A DNA stretch of 37,116 nucleotides, from contig SFEP01000034.1 of NCBI GenBank assembly GCA_004557185.1, positions 1 through 37,116 of the forward strand, given 5' to 3'. Position numbers and translations under genes: made by a program. The notes beneath the pieces were generated by a model. It was given only the letters and a program-made list of their open reading frames with translations, was not told the DNA's origin and made no database searches. Positions 28,672 through 35,808 of this stretch are shown one piece after another. Within the stretch, counting starts at the first letter, position 1; every line of letters starts with the position of its first letter. The DNA is from Bacteroidales bacterium. GTDB lineage: Bacteria > Bacteroidota > Bacteroidia > Bacteroidales > Bacteroidaceae.

Positions 28672-29235
28672 TCAGTATGGCTGGCCGTCGCTTATTTCAA
28701 AGCCTTCAAGGTCAATTTCGTCGCTGTTGAAGTCGCTGTCGGAGTACATGCTCATTTCGTCGTCGTAGTCCGACTCGCCAGCAGCGGCTTTTTTGCCTGC
28801 TTTGGGCGTGAGGTCGAGGTCGAGTTCTTCAATCTGCTGCGGGGCGTCGCCCTTGGAGCGGGTCACCACGGGTTCGCTGAGGTGTTCGCCGGGGATGAGT
28901 TCCACCACGTCGAGGTAGAAGCAGCGGTCGCTGAAGGGGTCGAACACGAACTCGAGCTTCTGGTCTTCGTCTTCAATGAATTCGTTGAGGCGGGTAGCGT
29001 CCATCACGAAGATGTCCTCATCGGCAGAGCCCACGCCCATGTCTTCGCGTGTGATTTGCTGGCCGCGTTCCCACTCTTCGTTGCAGATGTAGAAGGAGGT
29101 CATTTGGTCGTCGGCATAGCCGCAACTTTTCAGTATGATGGCGTTGAGTTCAAGGAAGGTGGCGTCGCTTTCGATTTTCACTTCGCGCACGAAGCCGTCG
29201 ACCTCATCGCTTATGAACTTAATACGGTAGAGCAT
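28672..29235 (-). CDS. pRiA4b ORF-3-like family protein
   Basis: The 187-residue acidic protein resembles the pRiA4b ORF-3 / IS1096 passenger family, common as a stand-alone gene in Bacteroidetes. It has YRIKFISDEVDGFVREVKI, then the core FLELNAIILKSCGYADDQMTSFYICNEEW with the family's typical DHLYSF-like position replaced by MTSFYI. Later come FVFDPFSDRCFYLDVVEL and a strongly acidic tail. No catalytic residues are known. It sits between lpxA and miaA (81 nt and 172 nt away) on the same strand, so it may be carried in the operon. Its function is unknown. Confidence 0.75.
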   Translation of the reverse strand: MLYRIKFISDEVDGFVREVKIESDATFLELNAIILKSCGYADDQMTSFYICNEEWERGQQITREDMGVGSADEDIFVMDATRLNEFIEDEDQKLEFVFDPFSDRCFYLDVVELIPGEHLSEPVVTRSKGDAPQQIEELDLDLTPKAGKKAAAGESDYDDEMSMYSDSDFNSDEIDLEGFEISDGQPY

Positions 29236-29316
29236 AGTGTTGTGTGCAAACAGGGGGAGTAATGAAAGGCCATCGCACCGCGGCTTGTGAGGGTGTGCGG
29301 TGCGGCGGCGCAGGTG

Positions 29317-30084
29317 TTAACTGATGATGCCGCGCTTCGACTCTTCGAGGAAGCGCAGGATGTACTGCACCTCGGGAATTTGCGGCATGGTTTCGCGTAT
29401 TTCCGTGATGATGTCGGCGCGCAGTTTGCCGCTCTGGTAGATGAGCTGATAGGTTTTGTGCAGCACGTCGATGACTTCGGGCTTGAAGCCGCGGCGGCGC
29501 AGCCCTACCAGGTTCAGGCCGCAGTATTTTACGGGCTCGCGGGCTGCCATGGTGTAGGGCGGCACGTCCTGGCCTGTGCGTGTGCCGCCGCCCACCATCA
29601 CGTAGCTGCCGATGTGGCAGAACTGGTGGATGAGCACGGCGGCCGAGATGATGGCGAAGTCGTCGACCACCACCTCGCCGGCTATTTTGGTGGCATTGCC
29701 AATGATGCAGCCATTGCCTACCATTACGTCGTGGGCTATGTGTGCGCCCTCCATGAGCAGGTTGTTGCTGCCCACCACCGTTTTGCCCTTAGCGGCCGTG
29801 CCGCGGTTGACGGTGACGTTTTCGCGCAGCGTGTTGTTGTCGCCTATCTCGGCGGTCGTGTCTTCGCCGCGGAACTTGAGGTCCTGCGGCACGGCGCCTA
29901 TCACCGCACCGGGAAACACCGTGTTGCCGTTGCCTATGCGTGAGCCGGAGAGTACCGTCACGCTGTTCATGAAGTGGTTGTTGCTGCCTATCACCACGTT
30001 TTTGTCGATGTAGCAGAAGGGGCCTATTTCGCAACCCTCGCCTATTTGGGCCTCGGGGTGTACGTATGCCAGGGGACTAATCAT
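29317..30084 (-). CDS. lpxA: UDP-N-acetylglucosamine acyltransferase
   Basis: The 255-residue left-handed beta-helix protein carries hexapeptide repeats (GEGCEIGPFCYI, VIGSNN, VVGSNN and more). The catalytic histidine is His118 in EGAHIAHDVMVGN, with His115 beside it, aligning with His125 and His122 of the E. coli enzyme. The C-terminal helical part (KPEVIDVLHKTYQLIY...) is complete. LpxA starts lipid A synthesis by moving a hydroxyacyl chain from ACP to UDP-GlcNAc in the cytoplasm. It follows lpxC/fabZ by 35 nt, so the two are in one operon. Confidence 0.97.
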   Translation of the reverse strand: MISPLAYVHPEAQIGEGCEIGPFCYIDKNVVIGSNNHFMNSVTVLSGSRIGNGNTVFPGAVIGAVPQDLKFRGEDTTAEIGDNNTLRENVTVNRGTAAKGKTVVGSNNLLMEGAHIAHDVMVGNGCIIGNATKIAGEVVVDDFAIISAAVLIHQFCHIGSYVMVGGGTRTGQDVPPYTMAAREPVKYCGLNLVGLRRRGFKPEVIDVLHKTYQLIYQSGKLRADIITEIRETMPQIPEVQYILRFLEESKRGIIS

Positions 30085-30119
30085 GCCTAATGTATAAGGA
30101 AAAACTTGAATGGGGTCTC

Positions 30120-31505
30120 TTACTTGTTCTTCACAATTTGTGCCGTGAAGGTGGCTTCCATCACGATGGTTTCGCCCACGAAGATGAAGCCGTGCATCGA
30201 CGAGATGCCGTGGCGTATGGGTGCCAGCAGTTCGACGCGGAACAGGAGCGTGTCGCCAGGCACCACCTTGTGGCGGAACTTCACGTTGTCAAGGCGCAGG
30301 AAGTAGGTGCTCCAGCGCTCAGGTTCCTCGACGGTGTTGAGCACGAGCAGGCCGCCGGCCTGTGCCAACGCCTCCACCTGCAGCACGCCCGGCATGACGG
30401 GCTCCTCCGGGAAGTGGCCTTGGAAGAACTCCTCGTTGGCCGTTACATTCTTCACCGCCACGATGTAGTTGGCGCCCACTTCCACAACCTTGTCCACCAA
30501 CTGCATGGGGTAGCGGTGGGGCAGCAGTTCGCGAATGCGGTTCACGTCCATCAGCGGCTTCTCGTTGGGGTCGTAGTTGGGAGCCTGTATTTCGTGCTGC
30601 CTGATTTCGCGGCGCATTTGGCGGGCAAACTTGTTGTTGATGGTGTGGCCAGGACGTGTGGCGATGATGCGGCCCTTGATGGGGCGGCCTATGAGCGCCA
30701 TGTCGCCAATGATGTCGAGCAGCTTGTGGCGGGCAGGCTCGTTGCGCCACACCAAGGGGCGTGAATTGAGGTAACCCAGTTTGGTGGCGTCGCGGTGCTC
30801 CACGTTCAGGTTGTCGGCCAATTTGTCGAGGTTTTCCTGCGAAATCTGCGTTTCGTATATCACGATGGCGTTGTCGAGGTCGCCGCCTTTGATGAGACCG
30901 GCCTTGAGCAACGGCTCAATTTCGCGCACAAACACAAAGGTGCGGGCGCTGGCTATCTCGTTGGCGAAGTCCTCCATGTGGTCGAGCGTGGCAAACTGGC
31001 TGTTGATGAACTGCGACTCGAACGAAATCATGGCCGTGATGGAGAACTGCTCGTCGGGCAGGATGATGATGCTCGAGCCCGTGGCCTCGTCGCGGAACTC
31101 AATTTTCTTCTTGATGACGTAGAAGTCCTTGGGCGCGTTCTGCTCCACAATGCCTACGCGCTTTATGTTTTCCACATAGAGAATGGACGAACCGTCGAGT
31201 ATGGGGAATTCGGGGCCGTTCACCTGTATGAGGCAGTTGTCGATGCCCATGGCGTAGAGTGCGGCCATGGCGTGCTCAATGGTGCTGCATCGGGCTTCGC
31301 CCTTGGCCACCACAGTGCCGCGCGAGGTGTCAATTACATTCTCGGCAATGGCCTCGATGATGGGTTCGCCTTCCAGGTCGATGCGCTGTATCTTGTAGCC
31401 GTGATTCTCGGGGGCCGGATTGAAGGTGACCGTCAGGTTGAGGCCCGTGTGCAAGCCCTTGCCGAAGAGCGAGAAACTTCCGCCCAGTGTCTTCTGTCTT
31501 AACAT
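30120..31505 (-). CDS. lpxC/fabZ: bifunctional UDP-3-O-acyl-GlcNAc deacetylase / 3-hydroxyacyl-ACP dehydratase
   Basis: The 461-residue fusion has an N-terminal LpxC deacetylase (about 1-305) and a C-terminal FabZ dehydratase (about 318-461). LpxC zinc ligands are His78 (STIEHAMAALYA), His260 and Asp264 (ARHKLLDIIGD), with the catalytic His287 (RPGHTINN). FabZ has LLPHRYPMQLVDKV, the active-site His364 in GHFPEEPVMPG and Glu378 in LQVEALAQ. LpxC is the committed step of lipid A synthesis; FabZ dehydrates hydroxyacyl-ACP in fatty acid elongation. This fusion is the standard form in Bacteroidetes and places the two competing uses of hydroxyacyl-ACP in one polypeptide. Confidence 0.98.
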   Translation of the reverse strand: MLRQKTLGGSFSLFGKGLHTGLNLTVTFNPAPENHGYKIQRIDLEGEPIIEAIAENVIDTSRGTVVAKGEARCSTIEHAMAALYAMGIDNCLIQVNGPEFPILDGSSILYVENIKRVGIVEQNAPKDFYVIKKKIEFRDEATGSSIIILPDEQFSITAMISFESQFINSQFATLDHMEDFANEIASARTFVFVREIEPLLKAGLIKGGDLDNAIVIYETQISQENLDKLADNLNVEHRDATKLGYLNSRPLVWRNEPARHKLLDIIGDMALIGRPIKGRIIATRPGHTINNKFARQMRREIRQHEIQAPNYDPNEKPLMDVNRIRELLPHRYPMQLVDKVVEVGANYIVAVKNVTANEEFFQGHFPEEPVMPGVLQVEALAQAGGLLVLNTVEEPERWSTYFLRLDNVKFRHKVVPGDTLLFRVELLAPIRHGISSMHGFIFVGETIVMEATFTAQIVKNK

Positions 31506-31507
31506 GT

Positions 31508-31525
31508 CTATATATATAAATAAGG
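31508..31525 (-). repeat. AT-rich intergenic element, copy 8
   Basis: The minus strand reads CCTTATTTATATATATAG and ends two bases before the lpxC/fabZ ATG at 31505. A second TCTATATATAA follows on the plus strand at 31526. Confidence 0.65.
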
Positions 31526-31537
31526 TCTATATATAAC

Positions 31538-31704
31538 AACCTTTTCGTTAAGCCAAATGAGCAACGCCAAAGCCGAGAGGATTTGAGCGATGCCATGGCG
31601 AGAAAAGGTCGGATGAAATCCAACCTTTTCGTTAACCAAATGAGCAACGCCAAAGCCGAGAGGATTTGAGCGATGCCATGGCGAGAAAAGGTCGGATGAA
31701 ATCC
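31538..31704 (-). repeat. 84-bp tandem repeat, locus C (two units), inside the lpx operon
   Basis: Units start at 31538 and 31622. Both carry the same variant, AAAGCCGAGAGGATTT and GCAACGCC, different from loci A and B; the second unit lacks one G after GTTAA. The array fills most of the 236-nt gap between the lpxD stop (31742) and the lpxC/fabZ start (31505), so it is transcribed if these genes form one operon. Confidence 0.95.
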
Positions 31705-31741
31705 AAGGCTACGCCGCGGAGTGCCGTGGCGCAGCCAGGGT

Positions 31742-32782
31742 TTATTTCTTTTCGCTTTTGAGGGCTTCAACCTCCTTCTTCAGGCGGTTCAGTTCGGTGT
31801 AGACTTCAGGCAGTTTCTTAAACACTACACTGCTGCGCCAGAAGTTGTTGGCATCGATGGCAGGCGAGCCTTGCAGTGTCACGTGGCCCTTGGGCACGCC
31901 GTGTGGAATGCCGCTCTGTGCGCCTACCATCACCTTGTCGCCTATGACGGCATGACCGGCAATGCCCACCTGGCCGCCGAACATGCACCACTGGCCTATC
32001 TTCGTGCTGCCGGCCACGCCCACTTGCGACGACATGACCGTGTGCTGGCCCACCTCGCAGTTGTGGGCTATCTGTATGAGGTTGTCGAGCTTCACGCCGC
32101 GGCGCACAATGGTGGTGCCCATGGTGCTGCGGTCCACGCAAGTGTTGGCGCCTATCTCCACATCGTCTTCAATGGTTACAATGCCGATTTGCGGAATCTT
32201 TTCGTAGCCCTCGTCCGAGGGGGCGAAGCCAAAGCCGTCGGCACCAATGACGCAGCCTGAGTGCAGCACCACGCGGTTGCCCACACGGCAGCCGTGATAC
32301 ACCGACACGTGGGGGTAGAAGAGGCAGTCGTCGCCCACCTGTGCACCCTCCTCGATGACGGCGCCCGAGTATATCTGGCAGCCTTTGCCCACCACCGCGT
32401 TCTCGCCGATGTAGGCAAAGGGACCCACGTAAGTGCCCTCGCCCACCTGAGCCGTGGGAGCAATGCAGGCCAGCGGATGAATGCCCTCGCGCTTCTGCAC
32501 CGTGCTCTGGTAGAGCGACAGCAGGCGCGCTATGGCGTCGTAGGCATTTTTCACCCTCACCAGCGTGGCTTGCACGGGCTGAGAAGGCTTGAAGTCCTCG
32601 TTTACCAGCACAATGGTAGAGCGGGTGGTGTAAAGATGGTTTTCGTATTGCGGATTGGCAAGAAAGGAGATGGCTCCCTCTTCGCCTTCTTCTATTTTGG
32701 CAAACGTGCTGACGGCGGCGTTGGCATCACCCTCCACCGCACCTTGCAGATAATCTGCAATTTGCTGAGCAGTAAACTTCAT
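31742..32782 (-). CDS. lpxD: UDP-3-O-(3-hydroxyacyl)glucosamine N-acyltransferase
   Basis: The 346-residue protein has the N-terminal uridine-binding domain (MKFTAQQIADYLQGAVEG..., 1-100), then hexapeptide repeats of a left-handed beta-helix (about 105-300), with GADGFGFAPSDEGYEKIPQIG and the catalytic His240 in IQIAHNCEVG, matching His239 of E. coli LpxD. A C-terminal helix (ELNRLKKEVEALKSEKK) ends it. It adds the second acyl chain to UDP-glucosamine in lipid A synthesis. It is first in the lpxD-lpxC/fabZ-lpxA series on the minus strand. Confidence 0.97.
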   Translation of the reverse strand: MKFTAQQIADYLQGAVEGDANAAVSTFAKIEEGEEGAISFLANPQYENHLYTTRSTIVLVNEDFKPSQPVQATLVRVKNAYDAIARLLSLYQSTVQKREGIHPLACIAPTAQVGEGTYVGPFAYIGENAVVGKGCQIYSGAVIEEGAQVGDDCLFYPHVSVYHGCRVGNRVVLHSGCVIGADGFGFAPSDEGYEKIPQIGIVTIEDDVEIGANTCVDRSTMGTTIVRRGVKLDNLIQIAHNCEVGQHTVMSSQVGVAGSTKIGQWCMFGGQVGIAGHAVIGDKVMVGAQSGIPHGVPKGHVTLQGSPAIDANNFWRSSVVFKKLPEVYTELNRLKKEVEALKSEKK

Positions 32783-33155
32783 GTGTTAAATTGATTTATT
32801 AGGCAAATATCGTAATAAATATTTACACGCATACACAACCGCTTCATTTTTTTACATGCCCACCCTCCCTCGCCACGCCGTGCTGCCCGCCGTGCGCACG
32901 GCCTCTTTGTGGCTTTTTGTCAGCGAAAGGCCATTCGCCGTGCCTTTATGCAGCCCTGGCGTGTGGCGGCCTGCACAATGCCTGCGCCTCAGGGCCAAAT
33001 GCGAGCATTCGTGTCAGTACTCCCATTGCGTGCTCCGCCGCGTCCAAGGCTGGGAGCGGAGCGAGCGCCACCTCCCGCCGTTCCTTGCCGTCCGCTTTTT
33101 ATTCCATCCTCTCCCCGCCTATAGCCAACGCCTTGTAGCCCCATCTGCACACCTC
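32783..33155. other. gene-free stretch upstream of lpxD
   Basis: I see no convincing gene here. Contents: an AT-rich promoter region near 32800, the perfect 14-bp palindrome GCCGTGCGCACGGC at 32889-32902, then GC-rich sequence of unknown origin. An open frame of 168 codons on the plus strand (32856-33362) runs into the 33-bp repeats and shows no domain or signal peptide. Confidence 0.5.
32804..32811 (-). promoter_or_regulatory. possible -7 box for lpxD
   Basis: The minus strand reads GATATTTG, seven of eight positions matching TAnnTTTG (first base differs), 21 nt before the ATG at 32782. The -33 box is not clear. Confidence 0.35.
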
Positions 33156-33241
33156 ATTCCCTTGGAAAAGTGTAGCGCAGGGATGTTTATTCCCTTGGAA
33201 AAGTGTAGCGAATGGATGCTTATTCCCTTGGAAAAGTGTAA
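33156..33241. repeat. 33-bp tandem repeat (three units)
   Basis: ATTCCCTTGGAAAAGTGTA begins at 33156, 33189 and 33222, an exact 33-bp period; the third unit is cut short. Between cores, the bases AGCGNANGGATGNTT vary slightly. The period keeps frames open with 11-residue repeats (IPLEKCS...), which I regard as a by-product. It sits about 100 nt beyond the terminator of the tRNA gene. Confidence 0.9.
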
Positions 33242-33342
33242 TTTCGTTCCTGAAATACCTGAAAATGTTATGCTTAAACGAAAGATAGAGCAAGCCCCCC
33301 ATAGCCGCTTCCTCTTGGCCCAGCGGGAACCTCCTATAACGA

Positions 33343-33376
33343 AGCAAGGCACATATCCGTGAATATGTGCCTTGCT
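33343..33376 (-). terminator. terminator hairpin after the initiator tRNA
   Basis: AGCAAGGCACATAT (33343-33356) pairs perfectly with ATATGTGCCTTGCT (33363-33376) over a 6-nt loop. On the minus strand TCGTTAT follows. It starts seven bases after the tRNA 3' end. Confidence 0.75.
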
Positions 33377-33383
33377 GAATGAG

Positions 33384-33456
33384 TTGCGGAGACTCGACTC
33401 GAACGAATGACCTCCAGGTTATGAGCCTGGCGAGCTACCAACTGCTCCACTCCGCG
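33384..33456 (-). tRNA. initiator tRNA-fMet (CAU)
   Basis: The 73-nt cloverleaf folds as acceptor CGCGGAG/CTCCGCA, D arm GAGC/GCTC, anticodon arm CCAGG-CTCATAA-CCTGG and T arm ATTCG-TTCGAGT-CGAGT, with A73 and no encoded CCA. Initiator marks are the unpaired C1/A72 end and the A11-T24 pair in the D stem. The anticodon stem pairs 29-31/39-41 are A-T, G-C, G-C rather than the usual three G-C pairs. It supplies formyl-methionine for translation initiation. It has its own promoter at 33494-33524 and a terminator behind it. Confidence 0.93.
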
Positions 33457-33493
33457 ATGTAAGGAACTATGTGTTGTTCCTTGTTTGCGAGTG

Positions 33494-33524
33494 CAAAGGT
33501 AGGGCTTTTACATGACACTGCCAA
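33494..33524 (-). promoter_or_regulatory. promoter of the initiator tRNA
   Basis: On the minus strand TTG (33522-33524), a 20-nt spacer and TACCTTTG (33494-33501) match the Bacteroidetes promoter pattern, 37 nt before the tRNA 5' end. Confidence 0.75.
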
Positions 33525-33569
33525 GCGGATGGGCATGTTTTTTACATTTACCATTCATTTTTTATGCTC

Positions 33570-34325
33570 TCAGTGTGCGGCGTGCCACATTTGCCACGCC
33601 ACTTCGGCCTGTATGTGCAGCATTTCGAGGCCGTTCTTCACCTTGCAGCCGCGCTCGGCGCCGAGTTGCATGAAGCGGGTGGTAAGGGGGTTGTAAACGA
33701 GGTCGTAGAGCAGATGGGAGGGCGTAAGCAGGTGGTAGGGCAGGCGTGGAGCCTCGTCGGTGTGCGGGAACATGCCCACAGGCGAACAGTTCACGATGAC
33801 CTTGTGCTGCTGCATCACAGCGGGTGTGAGTTCGTCGTAGGTGAGTTGGCCGGGCTTGCTGCTGCGGCTTACGTAGGTAGGTGTGAGGCCCAGGCTCTTG
33901 AGGCCGTGCACCACGGCACGCGAGGCGCCGCCTGTGCCCAGCACCAGGGCGTGGGTGTGGTGGGCGGGGTGGAGCAGGGGGGCGAGGGAGCGGCAGAAGC
34001 CCACCACGTCGGAGTTGTCGCCCTGCAGCCGTACGCCGCCCGCGGCATCGTGCACCACGCTCACCACGTTCACCGCGCCGATGGCCTGTGCGGCGGGCGA
34101 GAGGGCGTCGAGGTGCGGCATGATGGCCTGCTTGTGCGGAATGGTGACGTTGAAGCCGCGCAACGTGGGCATTTGCCGCAGCAGGGGCAGCGCCTCGTCT
34201 ACGGTGGCGTGTTCAAAGTTGAGGTATTCGGCGTCGATGCCTTCGCGCTGAAACTTGTCGGCAAAATAGGAGACTGAAAAACTGTGGCCGAGCGGATAGC
34301 CCAGCAGGCCGTAACGTGCTTTCAT
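33570..34325 (-). CDS. aroE: shikimate dehydrogenase
   Basis: The 251-residue protein has GLLGYPLGHSFSVSYF at its N-terminus (shikimate binding), the catalytic Lys65 in NVTIPHKQAIM and Asp106 in GDNSDVVGF. The NADP-binding motif is VLGTGGASRAVVHGL, followed by NCSPVGMFP and the C-terminal YDLVYNPLTTRFM. It reduces 3-dehydroshikimate to shikimate in aromatic amino acid synthesis. It is 90 nt downstream of menG on the same strand; the gap has an AT-rich element ending four bases before the aroE ATG. Confidence 0.97.
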   Translation of the reverse strand: MKARYGLLGYPLGHSFSVSYFADKFQREGIDAEYLNFEHATVDEALPLLRQMPTLRGFNVTIPHKQAIMPHLDALSPAAQAIGAVNVVSVVHDAAGGVRLQGDNSDVVGFCRSLAPLLHPAHHTHALVLGTGGASRAVVHGLKSLGLTPTYVSRSSKPGQLTYDELTPAVMQQHKVIVNCSPVGMFPHTDEAPRLPYHLLTPSHLLYDLVYNPLTTRFMQLGAERGCKVKNGLEMLHIQAEVAWQMWHAAH

Positions 34326-34329
34326 TTTT

Positions 34330-34350
34330 CTATATATAAATAAGGATGTG
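34330..34350 (-). repeat. AT-rich intergenic element, copy 9
   Basis: The minus strand reads CACATCCTTATTTATATATA then GAAAA and the aroE ATG at 34325, the closest placement to a start codon along with copy 8. Confidence 0.7.
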
Positions 34351-34415
34351 TGCCGGCCGTTGCGCGCGTCGCTTTCTCTACCTCATATTCCACAAGGTGT
34401 GCCGGCCGTTGCGCC

Positions 34416-35153
34416 CTACTTCTGTGCCTCGTAGAGCGTGCTGAGGCCGAAGCAGAAGCGGCGGAAGCTGACGGTGCGGAAGCCCGCCTGCTGCAGGATG
34501 CCCTGCATGCGCTCGCCCTGCGGAAAGGCTTCCATCGTGGCGGGCAGGTAGCTGTAAGCCTTGCTGTCGCGCGAGATGAGGCGGCCCACACTGGGCATGA
34601 TGACGTGGGCGTAGAGCCAGAAGAGCTGCTTCATGGGGAAATGCACGGGCGAGGTGAGTTCGATGATGACCAGACGGCCGCCGGGCACCAGCACGCGGTG
34701 CATTTCGCGCAGTCCGCGGTCCAGGTCCTCGAAGTTGCGTATGCCGTAGGCCACGGTGAGGGCGTCGAAGGTGTTGTCGGCAAAGGTCAGCTGCATGCAG
34801 TCTTCGCGTCTGAAGTCAATCACGCCGTCCAGTCCTGCCTGCTTCACTTTGTCGCGTCCCACGGCCATCATGCCCTCCGAGATGTCGACTGCCCACAGGT
34901 GTTCGGGTTTGAGTTCGCGTGCGGCCAGCATGGCAAAGTCGCCTGTGCCTGTGGCCACGTCGAGCATGGTGCGCGGAGCGTGCGGTTTGAGCGAGTGTAT
35001 GGCTGCCTTGCGCCAGTGTTTGTCGATGCCGAAGGAGAGGGCGTGGTTCAGCAGGTCGTAGGAGTGGGCAATGCGGTCGAACATCTGCTCCACCTGTTCC
35101 CCTTTCTTGCCGTTCTCGTCGTAGGGCTTGATGCTTTCTTGCTTGTAAGTCAT
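34416..35153 (-). CDS. menG: demethylmenaquinone methyltransferase (UbiE/MenG family)
   Basis: This 245-residue protein has the SAM-binding motif LDVATGTGDFAMLAA at about 64-78, the family signature FDRIAHSYDLLNHALSFG near the N-terminus, then FDALTVAYGIRNFEDLDRGLREM and VLVPGGRLVIIEL. It methylates demethylmenaquinone in the last step of menaquinone synthesis, the quinone used by Bacteroidetes respiration. It is first of a likely two-gene unit with aroE and has a -7 box at 35177. Confidence 0.95.
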   Translation of the reverse strand: MTYKQESIKPYDENGKKGEQVEQMFDRIAHSYDLLNHALSFGIDKHWRKAAIHSLKPHAPRTMLDVATGTGDFAMLAARELKPEHLWAVDISEGMMAVGRDKVKQAGLDGVIDFRREDCMQLTFADNTFDALTVAYGIRNFEDLDRGLREMHRVLVPGGRLVIIELTSPVHFPMKQLFWLYAHVIMPSVGRLISRDSKAYSYLPATMEAFPQGERMQGILQQAGFRTVSFRRFCFGLSTLYEAQK

Positions 35154-35176
35154 GGGTGCGCTTGGGTTTTGCGGGT

Positions 35177-35184
35177 CAAAATTA
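35177..35184 (-). promoter_or_regulatory. -7 promoter box for menG
   Basis: The minus strand reads TAATTTTG, a full TAnnTTTG match, 24 nt before the menG ATG. No clear -33 TTTG is seen. Confidence 0.5.
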
Positions 35185-35253
35185 CAATAATATGCTTGCT
35201 GCGCCGCGTGCCTGCCTCAAAAAACGCCCTTGCAGTGCACCCAGCGTCCCCAC

Positions 35254-35287
35254 TTTGCCGGTAAACAGTCCTTTTTTCGTACATTTG
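35254..35287 (+). promoter_or_regulatory. putative promoter of rlmH
   Basis: TTTG (35254-35257) and TACATTTG (35280-35287) are separated by 22 nt, one or two more than usual. The -7 box ends 47 nt before the TTG start of rlmH. Confidence 0.55.
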
Positions 35288-35334
35288 CCCCGTTGCCGCA
35301 AGTCCTTTTTCTTTACAATAAATCCTTTTTCCCT

Positions 35335-35808
35335 TTGAAGATAACCTTCCTCGTGGTGGGTCGCACGGTCGATAAGCACCTCAGCGCCCTCATCGACGTG
35401 TACGCCCAGCGTTTGGGGCATTACGTGCCCTTCGACATGCTCGTGGTGCCCGAGTTGAAAAACACCAAGTCGCTCACCGAGGCGCAGCAAAAGGAGCGTG
35501 AGGGCGAAATGCTCCTGCGCCAGTTGCGCCCCGACGACTTCGTGGTGCTCCTCGACGAGGGCGGCCGCACCTTCCGCTCTGTCGACTTTGCCGCCTATCT
35601 TGAGCACAAGCAGCACACCGTGCCGCGCCGCCTCGTCTTTGTGGTGGGCGGGCCCTACGGTTTCTCGTCTGCGGTCTATGCTGCGGCGCGCGAAAAGCTT
35701 TCGCTCTCGTCCATGACCTTTTCCCACCAGATGGTGCGCCTCCTCTTTGTGGAGCAGCTCTACCGTGCCTTCACCATTTTGCGGGGCGAACCCTACCATC
35801 ATGAATAA
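35335..35808 (+). CDS. rlmH: 23S rRNA pseudouridine-1915 N3-methyltransferase RlmH
   Basis: The 157-residue SPOUT-class methyltransferase starts at a TTG codon at 35335: the family begins MKITxLVVGxT and here reads (L)KITFLVVGRT. The only in-frame ATG is 35 codons upstream and gives an implausible N-terminus, inside the promoter. SAM binding is at FVVGGPYGFS (about 102-111), and the C-terminus QLYRAFTILRGEPYHHE matches the family. It methylates pseudouridine 1915 of 23S rRNA. The next gene overlaps its end by 8 nt. Confidence 0.95.
   Translation: MKITFLVVGRTVDKHLSALIDVYAQRLGHYVPFDMLVVPELKNTKSLTEAQQKEREGEMLLRQLRPDDFVVLLDEGGRTFRSVDFAAYLEHKQHTVPRRLVFVVGGPYGFSSAVYAAAREKLSLSSMTFSHQMVRLLFVEQLYRAFTILRGEPYHHE

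Noticed and set aside
32856..33362. 168-codon plus-strand frame between lpxD and the tRNA
   Set aside because: No domain or signal peptide; its second half is the 33-bp repeat, and it extends to the tRNA terminator hairpin.
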